From an uncultured Actinomycetes bacterium (GTDB taxonomy: Bacteria > Actinomycetota > Actinomycetes > S36-B12): 11,559 nucleotides of DNA. The position numbers and the translations under genes were made by a program. This document shows positions 5,279 to 11,559 of the stretch, one piece after another. Location of the stretch: NCBI GenBank assembly GCA_937876275.1, contig CALFIA010000338.1, positions 1 to 11,559 of the forward strand, written 5' to 3'. A model generated the notes under the pieces. The model did not search any database, was not told the DNA's origin, and worked only from the letters and a program-made list of their open reading frames with translations. The number at the start of each line of letters is the position of its first letter. Position 1 is the stretch's first letter.

Positions 5279-6936
5279 GCGGTCTCGACGACCGTGATCG
5301 AACCAGTCGAGCCATCGAGATCGACGAGCGTGCCGGTGGGCAGCTTGTAGCCGGCGCCTGCAGCCGAGACCACGCACGGAACACCGAGCTCGCGGCTGAC
5401 GATTACCGCATGGCTGCCCGGTGCACCGATCTCGCAGATGACCGCACTGGCAATCATGAAGAGCGGCACCCAGGACGGATCAGTCGTCGAGCAGACGAGA
5501 ATCTCGCCCACCTCGAGCTCATCGGCATGCGAGAGATCGCTGATGTAGCGGGTCTTCGCCCTGACGATTCCCGGTGAGCCTGCAACGCCCTGCACCACTG
5601 CGCCGACGCCCTCTGCCGCACCGCCACGATCCTTCTTCTTCGGCCACTCGCTGATCGGCGGGATCGGCGTGCCGTGCATGACGACATACGGCGGGTCGAG
5701 TTCGAAGAGCTCCAACCATTGGCCATAGCGCTCGGCGAGCTTGGCCGACCAGCCTGACGGATCAGCGAGGAAGCCGTCCAGCTCGGAGTCGAGCAGCATG
5801 AAGATGTGCTTCGGGTCAGCGATCGCACCGCGCTCGGCCATGCGACGGCCCAGCTCACGGAAGGCCAGCTTGGGCTCTCCGTATAGCTTCACTGCGGCGT
5901 TCTTGCCGGCCTCGCGGTTGCGGTAGGCCGCCTGCCCTGCGGCAATGCCTGCAGCGAGCATGCCTGCGGTCGCCTCATCGCCGGCGACGGCGGCGGTGAG
6001 CTCTGCCTCAGCGGCAAGACGCGACTCGAGGGATGCCGCAGAACGGACCGCAGGCGAGCTGCCCTCGTCCTGCGAGCGCACGCGATCGATCATGTCGTAG
6101 GCGAGCTGGGGGTTGATGGCCCACGTGTCGGCGCTGAGCTCCCACTCGTTGACTCCACGGTGACCGAAGTCCTTGATCAGTGCGTCGAACTTCGCCTTGA
6201 ACTCAGGCGAATCCTGCGGCAGGCGCGAGAGTTCCCACACTCGCTCGGGCAGGCCGGCCGAGGCCACCTCGCCGACGGCAGCGAAGATGCGGATCGCGAG
6301 TTCGGGCTTGCCCACGGCCTCGGCGATGCCGGAGACGATCGCCGGGCCGACGGTCGCGCCGATGACGACCTGCGCGTACACATCCCAGGTGCGGTTCTGG
6401 CGCTTGGCCATCACGCGGCCGTACTCGACGAGCTCGGAGTCGCTGATCGAGGAGAGATCCGGGCGCGAAGCAACCCACTCCTCGACCTGCGCGAGGAACT
6501 CATCGAGCATCGGCTGCTGGCTGCCGCCGAGGATGCCGCCGAAGGTCTCACCGAGCGCGGCTGAGCACTCCTCATCGTTATCGCGGGGATCCTCGACATA
6601 CGGCGGAACGACCGGGTTCTGGCCGAAGAAGGTGACGTCAATGGCATCGGCGGTCAGGCCGGGCATGCGGTGACCGAACACGCGGCCGACCGACACCTGG
6701 TTGTAGAAGTAGCCACCCCAGGAGCCGTAGGTCTCGGGCTGAGTCCACAGGAACTCGTTCTCCTTGAAGGTTCCCATGTGGATCCAGCCCCACGCGGTGC
6801 CGGGCACGACGCCCTGCTCCCAGGCAAGGCTCCAGTTCAGCGGGCTGAACGGATCAGGACCCACCTCGTCGGCATTGCCACGGGTGTAGATGGGAAAGCG
6901 CTCAGTCGGCTCGGTGTCGGCAATCCAACGGTCCAC
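5275..6936 (-). CDS. Stand-alone PEP-utilising (swivel-domain) phosphotransferase subunit, paralog 2
   Basis: A 553-residue paralog of the protein at 1472-3184. It shares the opening W-I-A-D-T-E-P-T-E-R-F-P-I-Y-T-R, a mid-region R-E-L-G-R-R-M-A-E-R-G (like the paralog's E-L-G-E-R-L-A-A-K-G), the linker P-I-P-P-I-S-E, and the C-terminal domain at about 447-553 with T-D-P-S-W-V-P-L-F and G-S-H-A-V-I-V-S-R-E-L-G-V-P-C-V, catalytic H509. The length fits rifampin phosphotransferase minus its roughly 315-residue ATP-grasp part. The start is GTG at 6936 with an excellent AAGGAGT five bases upstream. It lies 59 bp after the SnoaL-like gene and overlaps the phosphatase by GTGA. The predicted role is transfer of phosphate from its His to a small-molecule acceptor, with a separate ATP-grasp protein charging the His; no such gene is in the window. 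The acceptor is unknown. Confidence 0.87.
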   Translation of the reverse strand: MDRWIADTEPTERFPIYTRGNADEVGPDPFSPLNWSLAWEQGVVPGTAWGWIHMGTFKENEFLWTQPETYGSWGGYFYNQVSVGRVFGHRMPGLTADAIDVTFFGQNPVVPPYVEDPRDNDEECSAALGETFGGILGGSQQPMLDEFLAQVEEWVASRPDLSSISDSELVEYGRVMAKRQNRTWDVYAQVVIGATVGPAIVSGIAEAVGKPELAIRIFAAVGEVASAGLPERVWELSRLPQDSPEFKAKFDALIKDFGHRGVNEWELSADTWAINPQLAYDMIDRVRSQDEGSSPAVRSAASLESRLAAEAELTAAVAGDEATAGMLAAGIAAGQAAYRNREAGKNAAVKLYGEPKLAFRELGRRMAERGAIADPKHIFMLLDSELDGFLADPSGWSAKLAERYGQWLELFELDPPYVVMHGTPIPPISEWPKKKDRGGAAEGVGAVVQGVAGSPGIVRAKTRYISDLSHADELEVGEILVCSTTDPSWVPLFMIASAVICEIGAPGSHAVIVSRELGVPCVVSAAGAGYKLPTGTLVDLDGSTGSITVVETA

Positions 6937-6995
6937 GGCTACTCCTTGTACGAGGTTGGTCTGTTCAGCGTGTGAAGACTAATGGGGTCAGGTAA

Positions 6996-7445
6996 CTACT
7001 GGGGACGCCCGGCGATAACTTCTCGATCGCCGACGGTCCACATGCGATCGAGGCGACGATAGGTCAGGCGCCAGCCGTCGGGGGTGCGGCGGGCGCGATC
7101 GCAGTATTCGGCGCCCAGCATGTAGTAATCGACGCCCGGTGCGTCCTTGCGAATGTGCTGCGAGAACAGATACGTGCGCACCTCGGCGGTATCGCCGTCG
7201 ATCTCGATCAGGCTCTTGGCCACCAGATGCTGGGTGGCATCGAGTCCGGTCAAGGTGCCCTGGATCATCGCGCGGATGGCCGCCGGGCCCACGGGCTTGC
7301 CGAGACCGCCTGCATCGAATTCGGCATCCTCGGTGAAGATCCCCTCGAGTTCCTCGAAATTGCGGTAGTCGATCGCGCGCGAGTAGCGCACCAGGAGCTC
7401 CTCGATCTCGATGCGGTCGGAGATGGTCTGCAGGTCGAGTGCCAT
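6996..7445 (-). CDS. SnoaL-like / NTF2-fold protein (possible dehydratase, dehydrochlorinase-like or cyclase)
   Basis: A 149-residue single-domain cone-fold protein of the SnoaL-like group. It opens with I-E-E-L-L-V-R-Y-S-R-A-I-D-Y-R-N-F (14-30), then I-F-T-E-D-A-E-F-D, and T-Q-H-L-V followed by I-D-G-D-T-A-E-V-R-T-Y. D26 and H73 fall at the positions of the Asp25/His73 dyad of LinA, so proton abstraction (dehydration, isomerisation or elimination) is plausible, although many relatives are uncharacterised. ATG at 7445 has AAGGAG four bases upstream; a 41-codon extension to 7568 would cross the divergent promoter region and is rejected. It is the first gene of the leftward operon with swivel phosphotransferase 2, the phosphatase and the Rieske oxygenase. 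Confidence 0.85.
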   Translation of the reverse strand: MALDLQTISDRIEIEELLVRYSRAIDYRNFEELEGIFTEDAEFDAGGLGKPVGPAAIRAMIQGTLTGLDATQHLVAKSLIEIDGDTAEVRTYLFSQHIRKDAPGVDYYMLGAEYCDRARRTPDGWRLTYRRLDRMWTVGDREVIAGRPQ

Positions 7446-7583
7446 GGGGCTCCTTCGAGGCGGGATGGGTTGCTCATCGACCCTAAGAACCCCGGGGACT
7501 TTATGCAAGGTATCTATAGAAATTACCCCGAATTCATGAGAGCCTACGGACGGCCCGTTTCGGGGCATTTCGAGAGGGAAATC
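7446..7583. promoter_or_regulatory. Divergent control region (SnoaL operon leftwards, PPOX-SDR operon rightwards)
   Basis: These 138 bp separate two divergent transcription units and should hold a promoter for each. Visible elements are a self-complementary CCCCGGGG at 7490-7497, an AT-rich core with TCTATAGA at 7513-7520 (a -10-like TATAGA can be read on either strand), and the inverted repeat listed separately. I found no good -35 box paired with TATAGA on either strand, so exact promoters are not called. Confidence 0.5.
7526..7565 (+). other. Inverted repeat in the leader of the PPOX-type gene
   Basis: CCCCGAA (7526-7532) and TTCGGGG (7559-7565) are perfect complements separated by 26 bp. 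In the rightward transcript they could form a 7-bp hairpin ending about 7 bases before the AGAGGG ribosome site. No T-run follows, so it is either a leader structure or a protein site. Confidence 0.35.
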
Positions 7584-8114
7584 ATGGCTGCGGAGCAGGC
7601 GAAGAACTGGGAGAACGTCAAGAGCTACTCCCTTGATTCTGGAACCGAACTAGAGTTACTCGACGCTCAGACCGAGTGCACCATGATCTGGGCCGGCAAG
7701 GACGGCTGGCCGATGGGCGTCGTCGTGAACTTCATCTACCGCGAGGAACGCTTCTGGCTGACCGTCAGCGAGGAGCGTCCGCGAGTGAAGTCGATTCGCA
7801 AGGATCCGCGCATGAGCATCGCGATCTCGTCGAAGGGCTCGCGCGTCACTGAGCGCCAGTCGATCACCTACAAGTGCGAGGCGATCATCCATGACGATCG
7901 CGAAACTCTCGATCGCATCCTCCCCCAGTTCGCAGACGCGATGCGCCCCGGTGAGCCCGAGAAGGCGGCTGCCTTCCTCGCGATGATCGACTCCCCCGGG
8001 CGCCTAGTACTCGAACTCGTTCCGGTCACCCGCATCGGCTTCGATAGCGCCAAGATGTGGGCGGCCGCCGAAGGCGCACGCCCCTCGGACTCCCCGTCCG
8101 GCTCCGACCACTGA
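7584..8114 (+). CDS. PPOX-type split-barrel flavin/F420-binding protein (pyridoxamine-5'-phosphate-oxidase-like)
   Basis: A 176-residue protein of the pyridoxamine-phosphate-oxidase-like split-barrel group, which binds FMN, F420 or heme. The family pattern is visible: T-M-I-W-A-G-K-D-G-W-P-M-G-V (33-46), F-W-L-T-V-S-E-E-R-P-R-V-K-S-I-R-K-D-P-R-M-S-I (58-79) and a C-terminal L-V-P-V-T-R-I-G-F-D-S-A-K-M-W (145-159). True PNPO is unlikely given the catabolic neighbourhood. F420 use is suggested only by the LLM oxidoreductase at 10509-11483. ATG at 7584 has AGAGGG about 6 bases upstream; earlier in-frame ATGs have no such site. It is followed after 29 bp by the SDR gene, probably in one transcript, and diverges from the SnoaL-Rieske operon. 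It may reduce an unsaturated intermediate. Confidence 0.82.
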   Translation: MAAEQAKNWENVKSYSLDSGTELELLDAQTECTMIWAGKDGWPMGVVVNFIYREERFWLTVSEERPRVKSIRKDPRMSIAISSKGSRVTERQSITYKCEAIIHDDRETLDRILPQFADAMRPGEPEKAAAFLAMIDSPGRLVLELVPVTRIGFDSAKMWAAAEGARPSDSPSGSDH

Positions 8115-8143
8115 TTTCTCACTACTCACCAGATAGGCAACAC

Positions 8144-8902
8144 GTGTCGAATCGCTTCGAGAACAAGGTCCTCTTCGTCACCGGCGGTGCCAGCGGCATC
8201 GGTCGCGCCACAGCAGAGCGCGTCGTAGCCGAAGGCGGCACGGCCGCACTCGTTGACCTTGATCTCGCCAAGGCTCAGGCCGTGGCCGCAGAGATCGGCG
8301 GAGGCTGCATCGGCCTCGCCGCGAATGTTGCCGACGAGATGCAGGTCAAGGCAGCAGTCGAGGCAACCGTTGCCCAGCTCGGCGGCATCGACGTTGCCCT
8401 AGCTGCCGGCGGTCATGCCGAGTTCGGCCCGATTGCCGAGTGGGATACCGCGCGATTCATGAAGATGCTCGAAGTACATGTGGGCGGCACGTTCTACGTG
8501 TGCAAGTACGTCACTCCGGTGATGAAGTCCCGCGGCAGCGGCTCGATCGTCACGATCGCGTCCACCGCCGCATTCATGGCCAATAACAACAACGTTCCCT
8601 ACGGCGCCGCGAAGGCCGGCATCACCGGCATCACTCGCCAGTTCAGCCTCGAAGCGCTCCCTGAGGTGCGCATCAACTGCATCGCACCCGGCCGCACGAT
8701 CACCGGCATGACCAGCCCGTTGATGATTCAGCGCGGCGGAGACATGGAGAAGGGCGAGGAGATCTTCGGCGCCGCTATCCCGATGAAGCGCATGGGCACG
8801 CCCGCAGAGCTTGCTGCAGCGATTTGCTTCTTCCTCAGCAGTGACGCTTCCTTCATCACCGGCCAGACCCTCATCGTCGATGGCGGCGAGACGATTTCGT
8901 AG
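8144..8902 (+). CDS. Short-chain dehydrogenase/reductase with unusual active-site motifs
   Basis: A 252-residue classical-size SDR for oxidation of an alcohol or reduction of a ketone with NAD(H). T-G-G-A-S-G-I-G (13-20) is the cofactor loop, and D38 at the end of the second strand favours NAD over NADP. Catalytic S140 (I-A-S-T-A-A-F), Y153 and K157 (Y-G-A-A-K) are intact, as are the late P-G and the C-terminal D-G-G. Two deviations stand out: the usual N-N-A-G is A-A-G-G at 87-90, and the catalytic-tetrad Asn (V-N-L) is His112 (V-H-V). The start is GTG at 8144, with a modest AGG about 6 bases upstream. It follows the PPOX-type gene by 29 bp and is closed by the strong terminator at 8913-8947. 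Confidence 0.92.
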   Translation: MSNRFENKVLFVTGGASGIGRATAERVVAEGGTAALVDLDLAKAQAVAAEIGGGCIGLAANVADEMQVKAAVEATVAQLGGIDVALAAGGHAEFGPIAEWDTARFMKMLEVHVGGTFYVCKYVTPVMKSRGSGSIVTIASTAAFMANNNNVPYGAAKAGITGITRQFSLEALPEVRINCIAPGRTITGMTSPLMIQRGGDMEKGEEIFGAAIPMKRMGTPAELAAAICFFLSSDASFITGQTLIVDGGETIS

Positions 8903-8912
8903 CGATTCACGA

Positions 8913-8947
8913 CAAAGGCCCGACTGCACCGCGCAGTCGGGCCTTTG
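8913..8947. terminator. Strong bidirectional terminator between convergent genes
   Basis: A perfect 15-bp stem starting CAAAGGCCCG with a 5-nt ACCGC loop lies between the SDR stop (8902) and the stop of the minus-strand phosphatase gene (8957). The stem base ends CCTTTG on both strands, giving a short T-run each way, so it can serve both transcripts. Confidence 0.92.
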
Positions 8948-8956
8948 CGTTAACTC

Positions 8957-9703
8957 CTACTGCTCTAACAGATGCTCGCGAATCGAGTTGATCTCATCCT
9001 GCGTGAGTCCGCGCTGCAGCGCCCAGCCCTCGGCACTGCCGTACTTCTCCGTCATCCGCTCGAGGAAGGCAAGCATGGTTTCCGGGTCTGACGAGAAGAT
9101 CCAGGCCGGCGCATAAGCAAGACCGTTCTCCTTGTACACAGGAGCATTGCGAATGCGCTCGACGATCGGCTTCATGTTCTCTGTCGTGAGGTGGTAATCG
9201 GCGGCGATGTCTTCATGGTCGACGCCCAGGATGTCGAGCAGCATGGCCGTCACGATGCCGGTGCGATCCTTGCCCGCAGTGCAGTGATACACAATCGGGT
9301 GCTGATCGCTCGAGGCGATGACGCGCAGGGCGCTGAGCACGGAATCGCCATTGATCTCGATCTGACCCATGTAGTCATCGATGAGGTTGTCGAAGGCTCC
9401 GGCATCAATCTGCTCTTGGGTGACACCAGAGAGTGGCAGCATCGGGAAATTGACTACCGTGACTGAGTCATCCTTGATCGTGTAGCCATCGTGCTCGACT
9501 TCCACTTCGATGCGTAAGTCGATCATGGTGCGCGGACCGATCACAGCCATCAGATCAATGTGCCCTTGCTCGGTCATGCCCTTGGGATTGTCACTACGTA
9601 CGACCACCCCCGGCCTGATCGTCTTGCCATCACGGGTCTTCAAGCCGCCGAGGTCGCGAACATTCGCCATGCCATCAATGCTCAACTCACGTTCGCGTGA
9701 CAT
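8957..9703 (-). CDS. MptpB-like tyrosine / dual-specificity phosphatase
   Basis: A 248-residue Cys-dependent phosphatase of the bacterial Y_phosphatase3 group. The P-loop H-C-T-A-G-K-D-R-T-G carries C141 and R147 (C-x5-R), as in Mycobacterium tuberculosis MptpB, and N-V-R-D-L-G-G near the N terminus is the other family signature. MptpB acts on phosphotyrosine, phosphoserine/threonine and phosphoinositides, so the substrate may be a protein or a small phosphorylated alcohol; no signal peptide is visible. ATG at 9703 follows the TGA of the TIM-barrel gene by two bases (TGA-CC-ATG), with GGGGAG five bases upstream. A longer frame to 9829 would run inside the upstream gene and is rejected. It is the last gene of the trio, ending at the shared terminator. 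With the histidine phosphatase at 4565-5278 it makes two unrelated phosphatases in one cluster. Confidence 0.88.
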   Translation of the reverse strand: MSRERELSIDGMANVRDLGGLKTRDGKTIRPGVVVRSDNPKGMTEQGHIDLMAVIGPRTMIDLRIEVEVEHDGYTIKDDSVTVVNFPMLPLSGVTQEQIDAGAFDNLIDDYMGQIEINGDSVLSALRVIASSDQHPIVYHCTAGKDRTGIVTAMLLDILGVDHEDIAADYHLTTENMKPIVERIRNAPVYKENGLAYAPAWIFSSDPETMLAFLERMTEKYGSAEGWALQRGLTQDEINSIREHLLEQ

Positions 9704-9705
9704 GG

Positions 9706-10509
9706 TCACTCCCCTGCTGCGCGATGCGCGGATGCGAGTAGCTCGACAGCAAGCGCCGCCGGCTCCTCCGGATTTCCGAGGCCCGCGAGCGGGGTCTCGA
9801 CACTGAGAATCGTGCTCGCGGGAGCGCACTCGATGAAATCGCGCACCGGGAGGTCTCCTTGATCAGGCATGAGGCGCGCATTCACTGCTTCAGTGCGGGC
9901 CGTCACCGCGTCAGGCGCCGCACCTGGGCCGCTGGCACCGCAGATTTGCACATAGGGGAACAGTCGCGCCGGATAGTCGAGCATGTCGTCAGGGGTTCCG
10001 CCAGAGCGAGTGAGGTGCAAGACGTCAGGTAGCACGACAACATTCGATGCACCGCAGGCCTGCACTGCTTCGCAGGCTGCCGCAAGATTCGGGGCTGAAG
10101 AAAAGAGCATGAATTCGACTGACAACCCGACTCCGTACTCGGCCGCCTGCTCGGCGAGCAGCGCGAGGGACTCGACCCGGCGGACTGGATCGGGATCCTC
10201 GAGCGTAGTGATGACATAACGCGCACCGAGGTACTCCGCGGCTTCGAAGAGTGGCAGCGGATCAGCTGTCGGCCCAGCCTCCTTCAACCGCAGCACCTCG
10301 AGATCGAGAATGCCCACCCCCGAATCATCGATCGCTGACTTGAGTTCACGAATTGCCACGCCATTGCCGATGATCCCGTGATCGATGCCCGAAGCAGTGG
10401 GCGTGAGACGAAAACCGGTGAAGTCGAAGCCCGCAGCGGCTGCCGCTCGCACGACATCGACGGGTGCTGTCTCGATCATCGAGAGGTGCGCGAGTGAGTA
10501 CTTGTGCAT
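9706..10509 (-). CDS. Xylose-isomerase-like TIM-barrel protein (sugar phosphate isomerase/epimerase family)
   Basis: A 267-residue TIM barrel of the AP-endonuclease-2/xylose-isomerase-like superfamily, metal-dependent enzymes that isomerise or epimerise sugars, inositols and related polyols. Candidate metal and catalytic residues sit at strand ends: E71 (D-L-E-V), E132 (S-V-E-F), D162 and H165 (P-D-V-L-H-L), Q188 (Y-V-Q-I) and E238 (S-V-E-T-P). The stretch M-P-D-Q-G-D-L-P-V (214-222) matches the family's usual P-G-x-G-x-L region. ATG at 10509 shares its A... reading TAATG with the TAA stop of the LLM gene, with AAGGG six bases upstream, so translation is probably coupled. The exact substrate cannot be told from the sequence; an endonuclease role is unlikely given the neighbours. 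Confidence 0.83.
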   Translation of the reverse strand: MHKYSLAHLSMIETAPVDVVRAAAAAGFDFTGFRLTPTASGIDHGIIGNGVAIRELKSAIDDSGVGILDLEVLRLKEAGPTADPLPLFEAAEYLGARYVITTLEDPDPVRRVESLALLAEQAAEYGVGLSVEFMLFSSAPNLAAACEAVQACGASNVVVLPDVLHLTRSGGTPDDMLDYPARLFPYVQICGASGPGAAPDAVTARTEAVNARLMPDQGDLPVRDFIECAPASTILSVETPLAGLGNPEEPAALAVELLASAHRAAGE

Positions 10510-11483
10510 TACTTGCCCTTCAGCTTCTCGATCACCGGTGCGAATGCGTCGATGTTGGCATCGCCCACAGTGATGTACGAGAAGCCATAGCGCTCACGTC
10601 GGCGAATGAGTGCCTCGCAAATCTCATCAACGCTACCGACTGTGGCGTGCGGGAAGTCGACAATCTCCTCGCGACTGAGCCCCGTGCGTGCCATGAGCGC
10701 ATCTGCCGTGATCTCGGAACGGCCTTCGACCGAGACGAAGTACGCGGCAGTCTCGAGTTCGATCTCATCGAAGCGATCGCCTGCGCCATCACGCACCCAC
10801 TGGATCTTCTTGTCGGTCTCGTCCGCCGTGGAACTCGCGATTGAGTTACTGCCCACCACTCCAGCACTGTTGTTGAAGTTGATCGAGACGATGTCGGCGT
10901 GCTCGCCGGCCAACCCGAGCACCTTCGGAGCGCCGCCGCCGATCAGGAGCGGCGGGTGCGGGCGCTGGATCACCGGCGGCACAGCCGTGTAGCCGTAGGA
11001 CGTGACGTACTCACCGCGATAGTCGAGGGGCTCGCCCGAGTAGGCAGCCTTCATGCACTCGACGGTCTCGCGGAGCAGGGCAATGCGCTCGCCTGCGGAG
11101 GGGAAAGGAATACCGAGGGCCTCGTATTCCTTGACCAGCCAGCCGGCACCGAGGCCAATCTCGAGACGACCCTCAGAGAGCACGTCGATTGATGCCATCT
11201 CCTTGATCAGGATTGTCGGCAGGTGATAGCTGACGCATGTCATGCGAGAGCCGATCTTCAGGCTGCTCGTGACCATCGCCGCAGCGGTCATGGCCGGAAT
11301 CGAGGCAAGGGTCTGCACGCGGTGACCGGTGGTGTCGATCATCTCGCCGGGGCCGAGGTAGTGATCGGCGAGGAAGAGCGTGTCGTAACCGAGATCCTCG
11401 GTCTTGCGCGCGAGGTCAACCCACGCAGCACGGGACTCGCTGCGGTAAGCCTGGATGGCGAAGCGGAACGGCTTCACGGACAT
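10509..11483 (-). CDS. LLM-class F420/flavin-dependent oxidoreductase
   Basis: A 324-residue luciferase-like monooxygenase-fold protein resembling mycobacterial F420-dependent oxidoreductases (MSMEG_2516-type). Hallmarks are F-R-F-A-I-Q near the N terminus, E-D-L-G-Y-D-T-L-F-L-A-D-H (29-41), L-S-E-G-R-L-E-I-G-L-G-A-G-W (102-115) and P-P-L-L-I-G-G-G (179-186), which line the cofactor pocket. Hydride transfer with F420 or monooxygenation with FMN are both possible. ATG at 11483 is chosen; GTG at 11489 is an in-frame alternative, since GGAG directly abuts the ATG. Any longer frame, up to 11540, would run into adapter sequence and is artefactual. It is first in the visible trio, sharing one base with the TIM-barrel start. 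Its promoter region is cut off by the contig end. Confidence 0.9.
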   Translation of the reverse strand: MSVKPFRFAIQAYRSESRAAWVDLARKTEDLGYDTLFLADHYLGPGEMIDTTGHRVQTLASIPAMTAAAMVTSSLKIGSRMTCVSYHLPTILIKEMASIDVLSEGRLEIGLGAGWLVKEYEALGIPFPSAGERIALLRETVECMKAAYSGEPLDYRGEYVTSYGYTAVPPVIQRPHPPLLIGGGAPKVLGLAGEHADIVSINFNNSAGVVGSNSIASSTADETDKKIQWVRDGAGDRFDEIELETAAYFVSVEGRSEITADALMARTGLSREEIVDFPHATVGSVDEICEALIRRRERYGFSYITVGDANIDAFAPVIEKLKGK

Positions 11484-11525
11484 CTCCACTCTTCTGTGTC
11501 GGAATAAATCGTGCAGGAGACGTGC

Positions 11526-11559
11526 AGATCGGAAGAGCACACGTCTGAACTCCAGTCAC
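11526..11559 (+). other. Illumina TruSeq adapter sequence (artefact)
   Basis: The final 34 bases match the standard TruSeq read-1 adapter exactly, starting AGATCGGAAGAGC and ending CCAGTCAC. This is residual library adapter at a contig end, not genomic DNA. Genuine sequence ends at about 11525. Confidence 0.98.

Noticed and set aside
4586..5350. 254-codon open frame on the plus strand
   Set aside because: Antisense to the histidine phosphatase, whose motifs are clear; no family signature of its own.
5279..5377. 33-codon extension of the histidine phosphatase
   Set aside because: It lies inside the upstream gene and is Arg-rich; the GTGA overlap gives a natural start.
9704..9829. 42-codon extension of the MptpB-like phosphatase
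   Set aside because: It overlaps the upstream TIM-barrel gene, is Arg-rich, and ATG 9703 has a good ribosome site.
11484..11540. N-terminal extension of the LLM oxidoreductase
   Set aside because: The first codons fall within the adapter, and the fold begins at the M-S-V-K-P-F start at 11483.

Overview
The window reads as the end of a contig from a moderately high-GC bacterium (about 60% by eye), most likely an actinomycete. The taxonomic clues are a luciferase-like (F420-type) oxidoreductase beside a split-barrel PPOX-type flavoprotein, several GTG starts, and strong terminator hairpins that mostly lack U-tracts. There are twelve protein genes, no RNA genes, no mobile elements and no CRISPR. 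No gene-free stretch exceeds 300 bases. The last 34 bases are not biological: they match the Illumina TruSeq adapter, so the real sequence stops near 11525.

Layout. (1) 36-1332, minus strand: a hotdog thioesterase followed by a GntR/FadR-type regulator, with palindromic candidate operators between and after them. (2) 1472-3184, minus: a stand-alone PEP-synthase/rifampin-phosphotransferase-like protein (substrate-binding plus phosphohistidine swivel domains, no ATP-grasp), ended by a strong hairpin. (3) 3302-7445, minus, a probable operon in the order SnoaL/NTF2-like protein, second swivel phosphotransferase, histidine phosphatase (GTGA overlap), Rieske oxygenase alpha subunit, ended by a hairpin with a short U-run at 3264-3296. 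(4) 7584-8902, plus, divergent from block 3: a PPOX-type flavin/F420 protein and an atypical short-chain dehydrogenase. (5) A shared bidirectional terminator at 8913-8947. (6) 8957-11483, minus: a tightly coupled trio of LLM oxidoreductase, TIM-barrel isomerase-like protein and an MptpB-like phosphatase.

Function. The set looks like an accessory catabolic or small-molecule-modifying cluster: oxygenase, redox enzymes, thioesterase, dehydratase-like fold, isomerase-like barrel and a GntR regulator. The notable feature is two paralogous phosphotransferase halves that keep the catalytic His but lack the ATP-grasp half. One is translationally coupled to a phosphatase and lies in the same operon as a Rieske oxygenase. 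That recalls pathways that begin by phosphorylating the substrate (phenylphosphate synthase in anaerobic phenol degradation; CreHI in 4-cresol degradation), but substrate and reaction order here are inference. The ATP-grasp partner, the Rieske reductase and the ferredoxin are not in the window.
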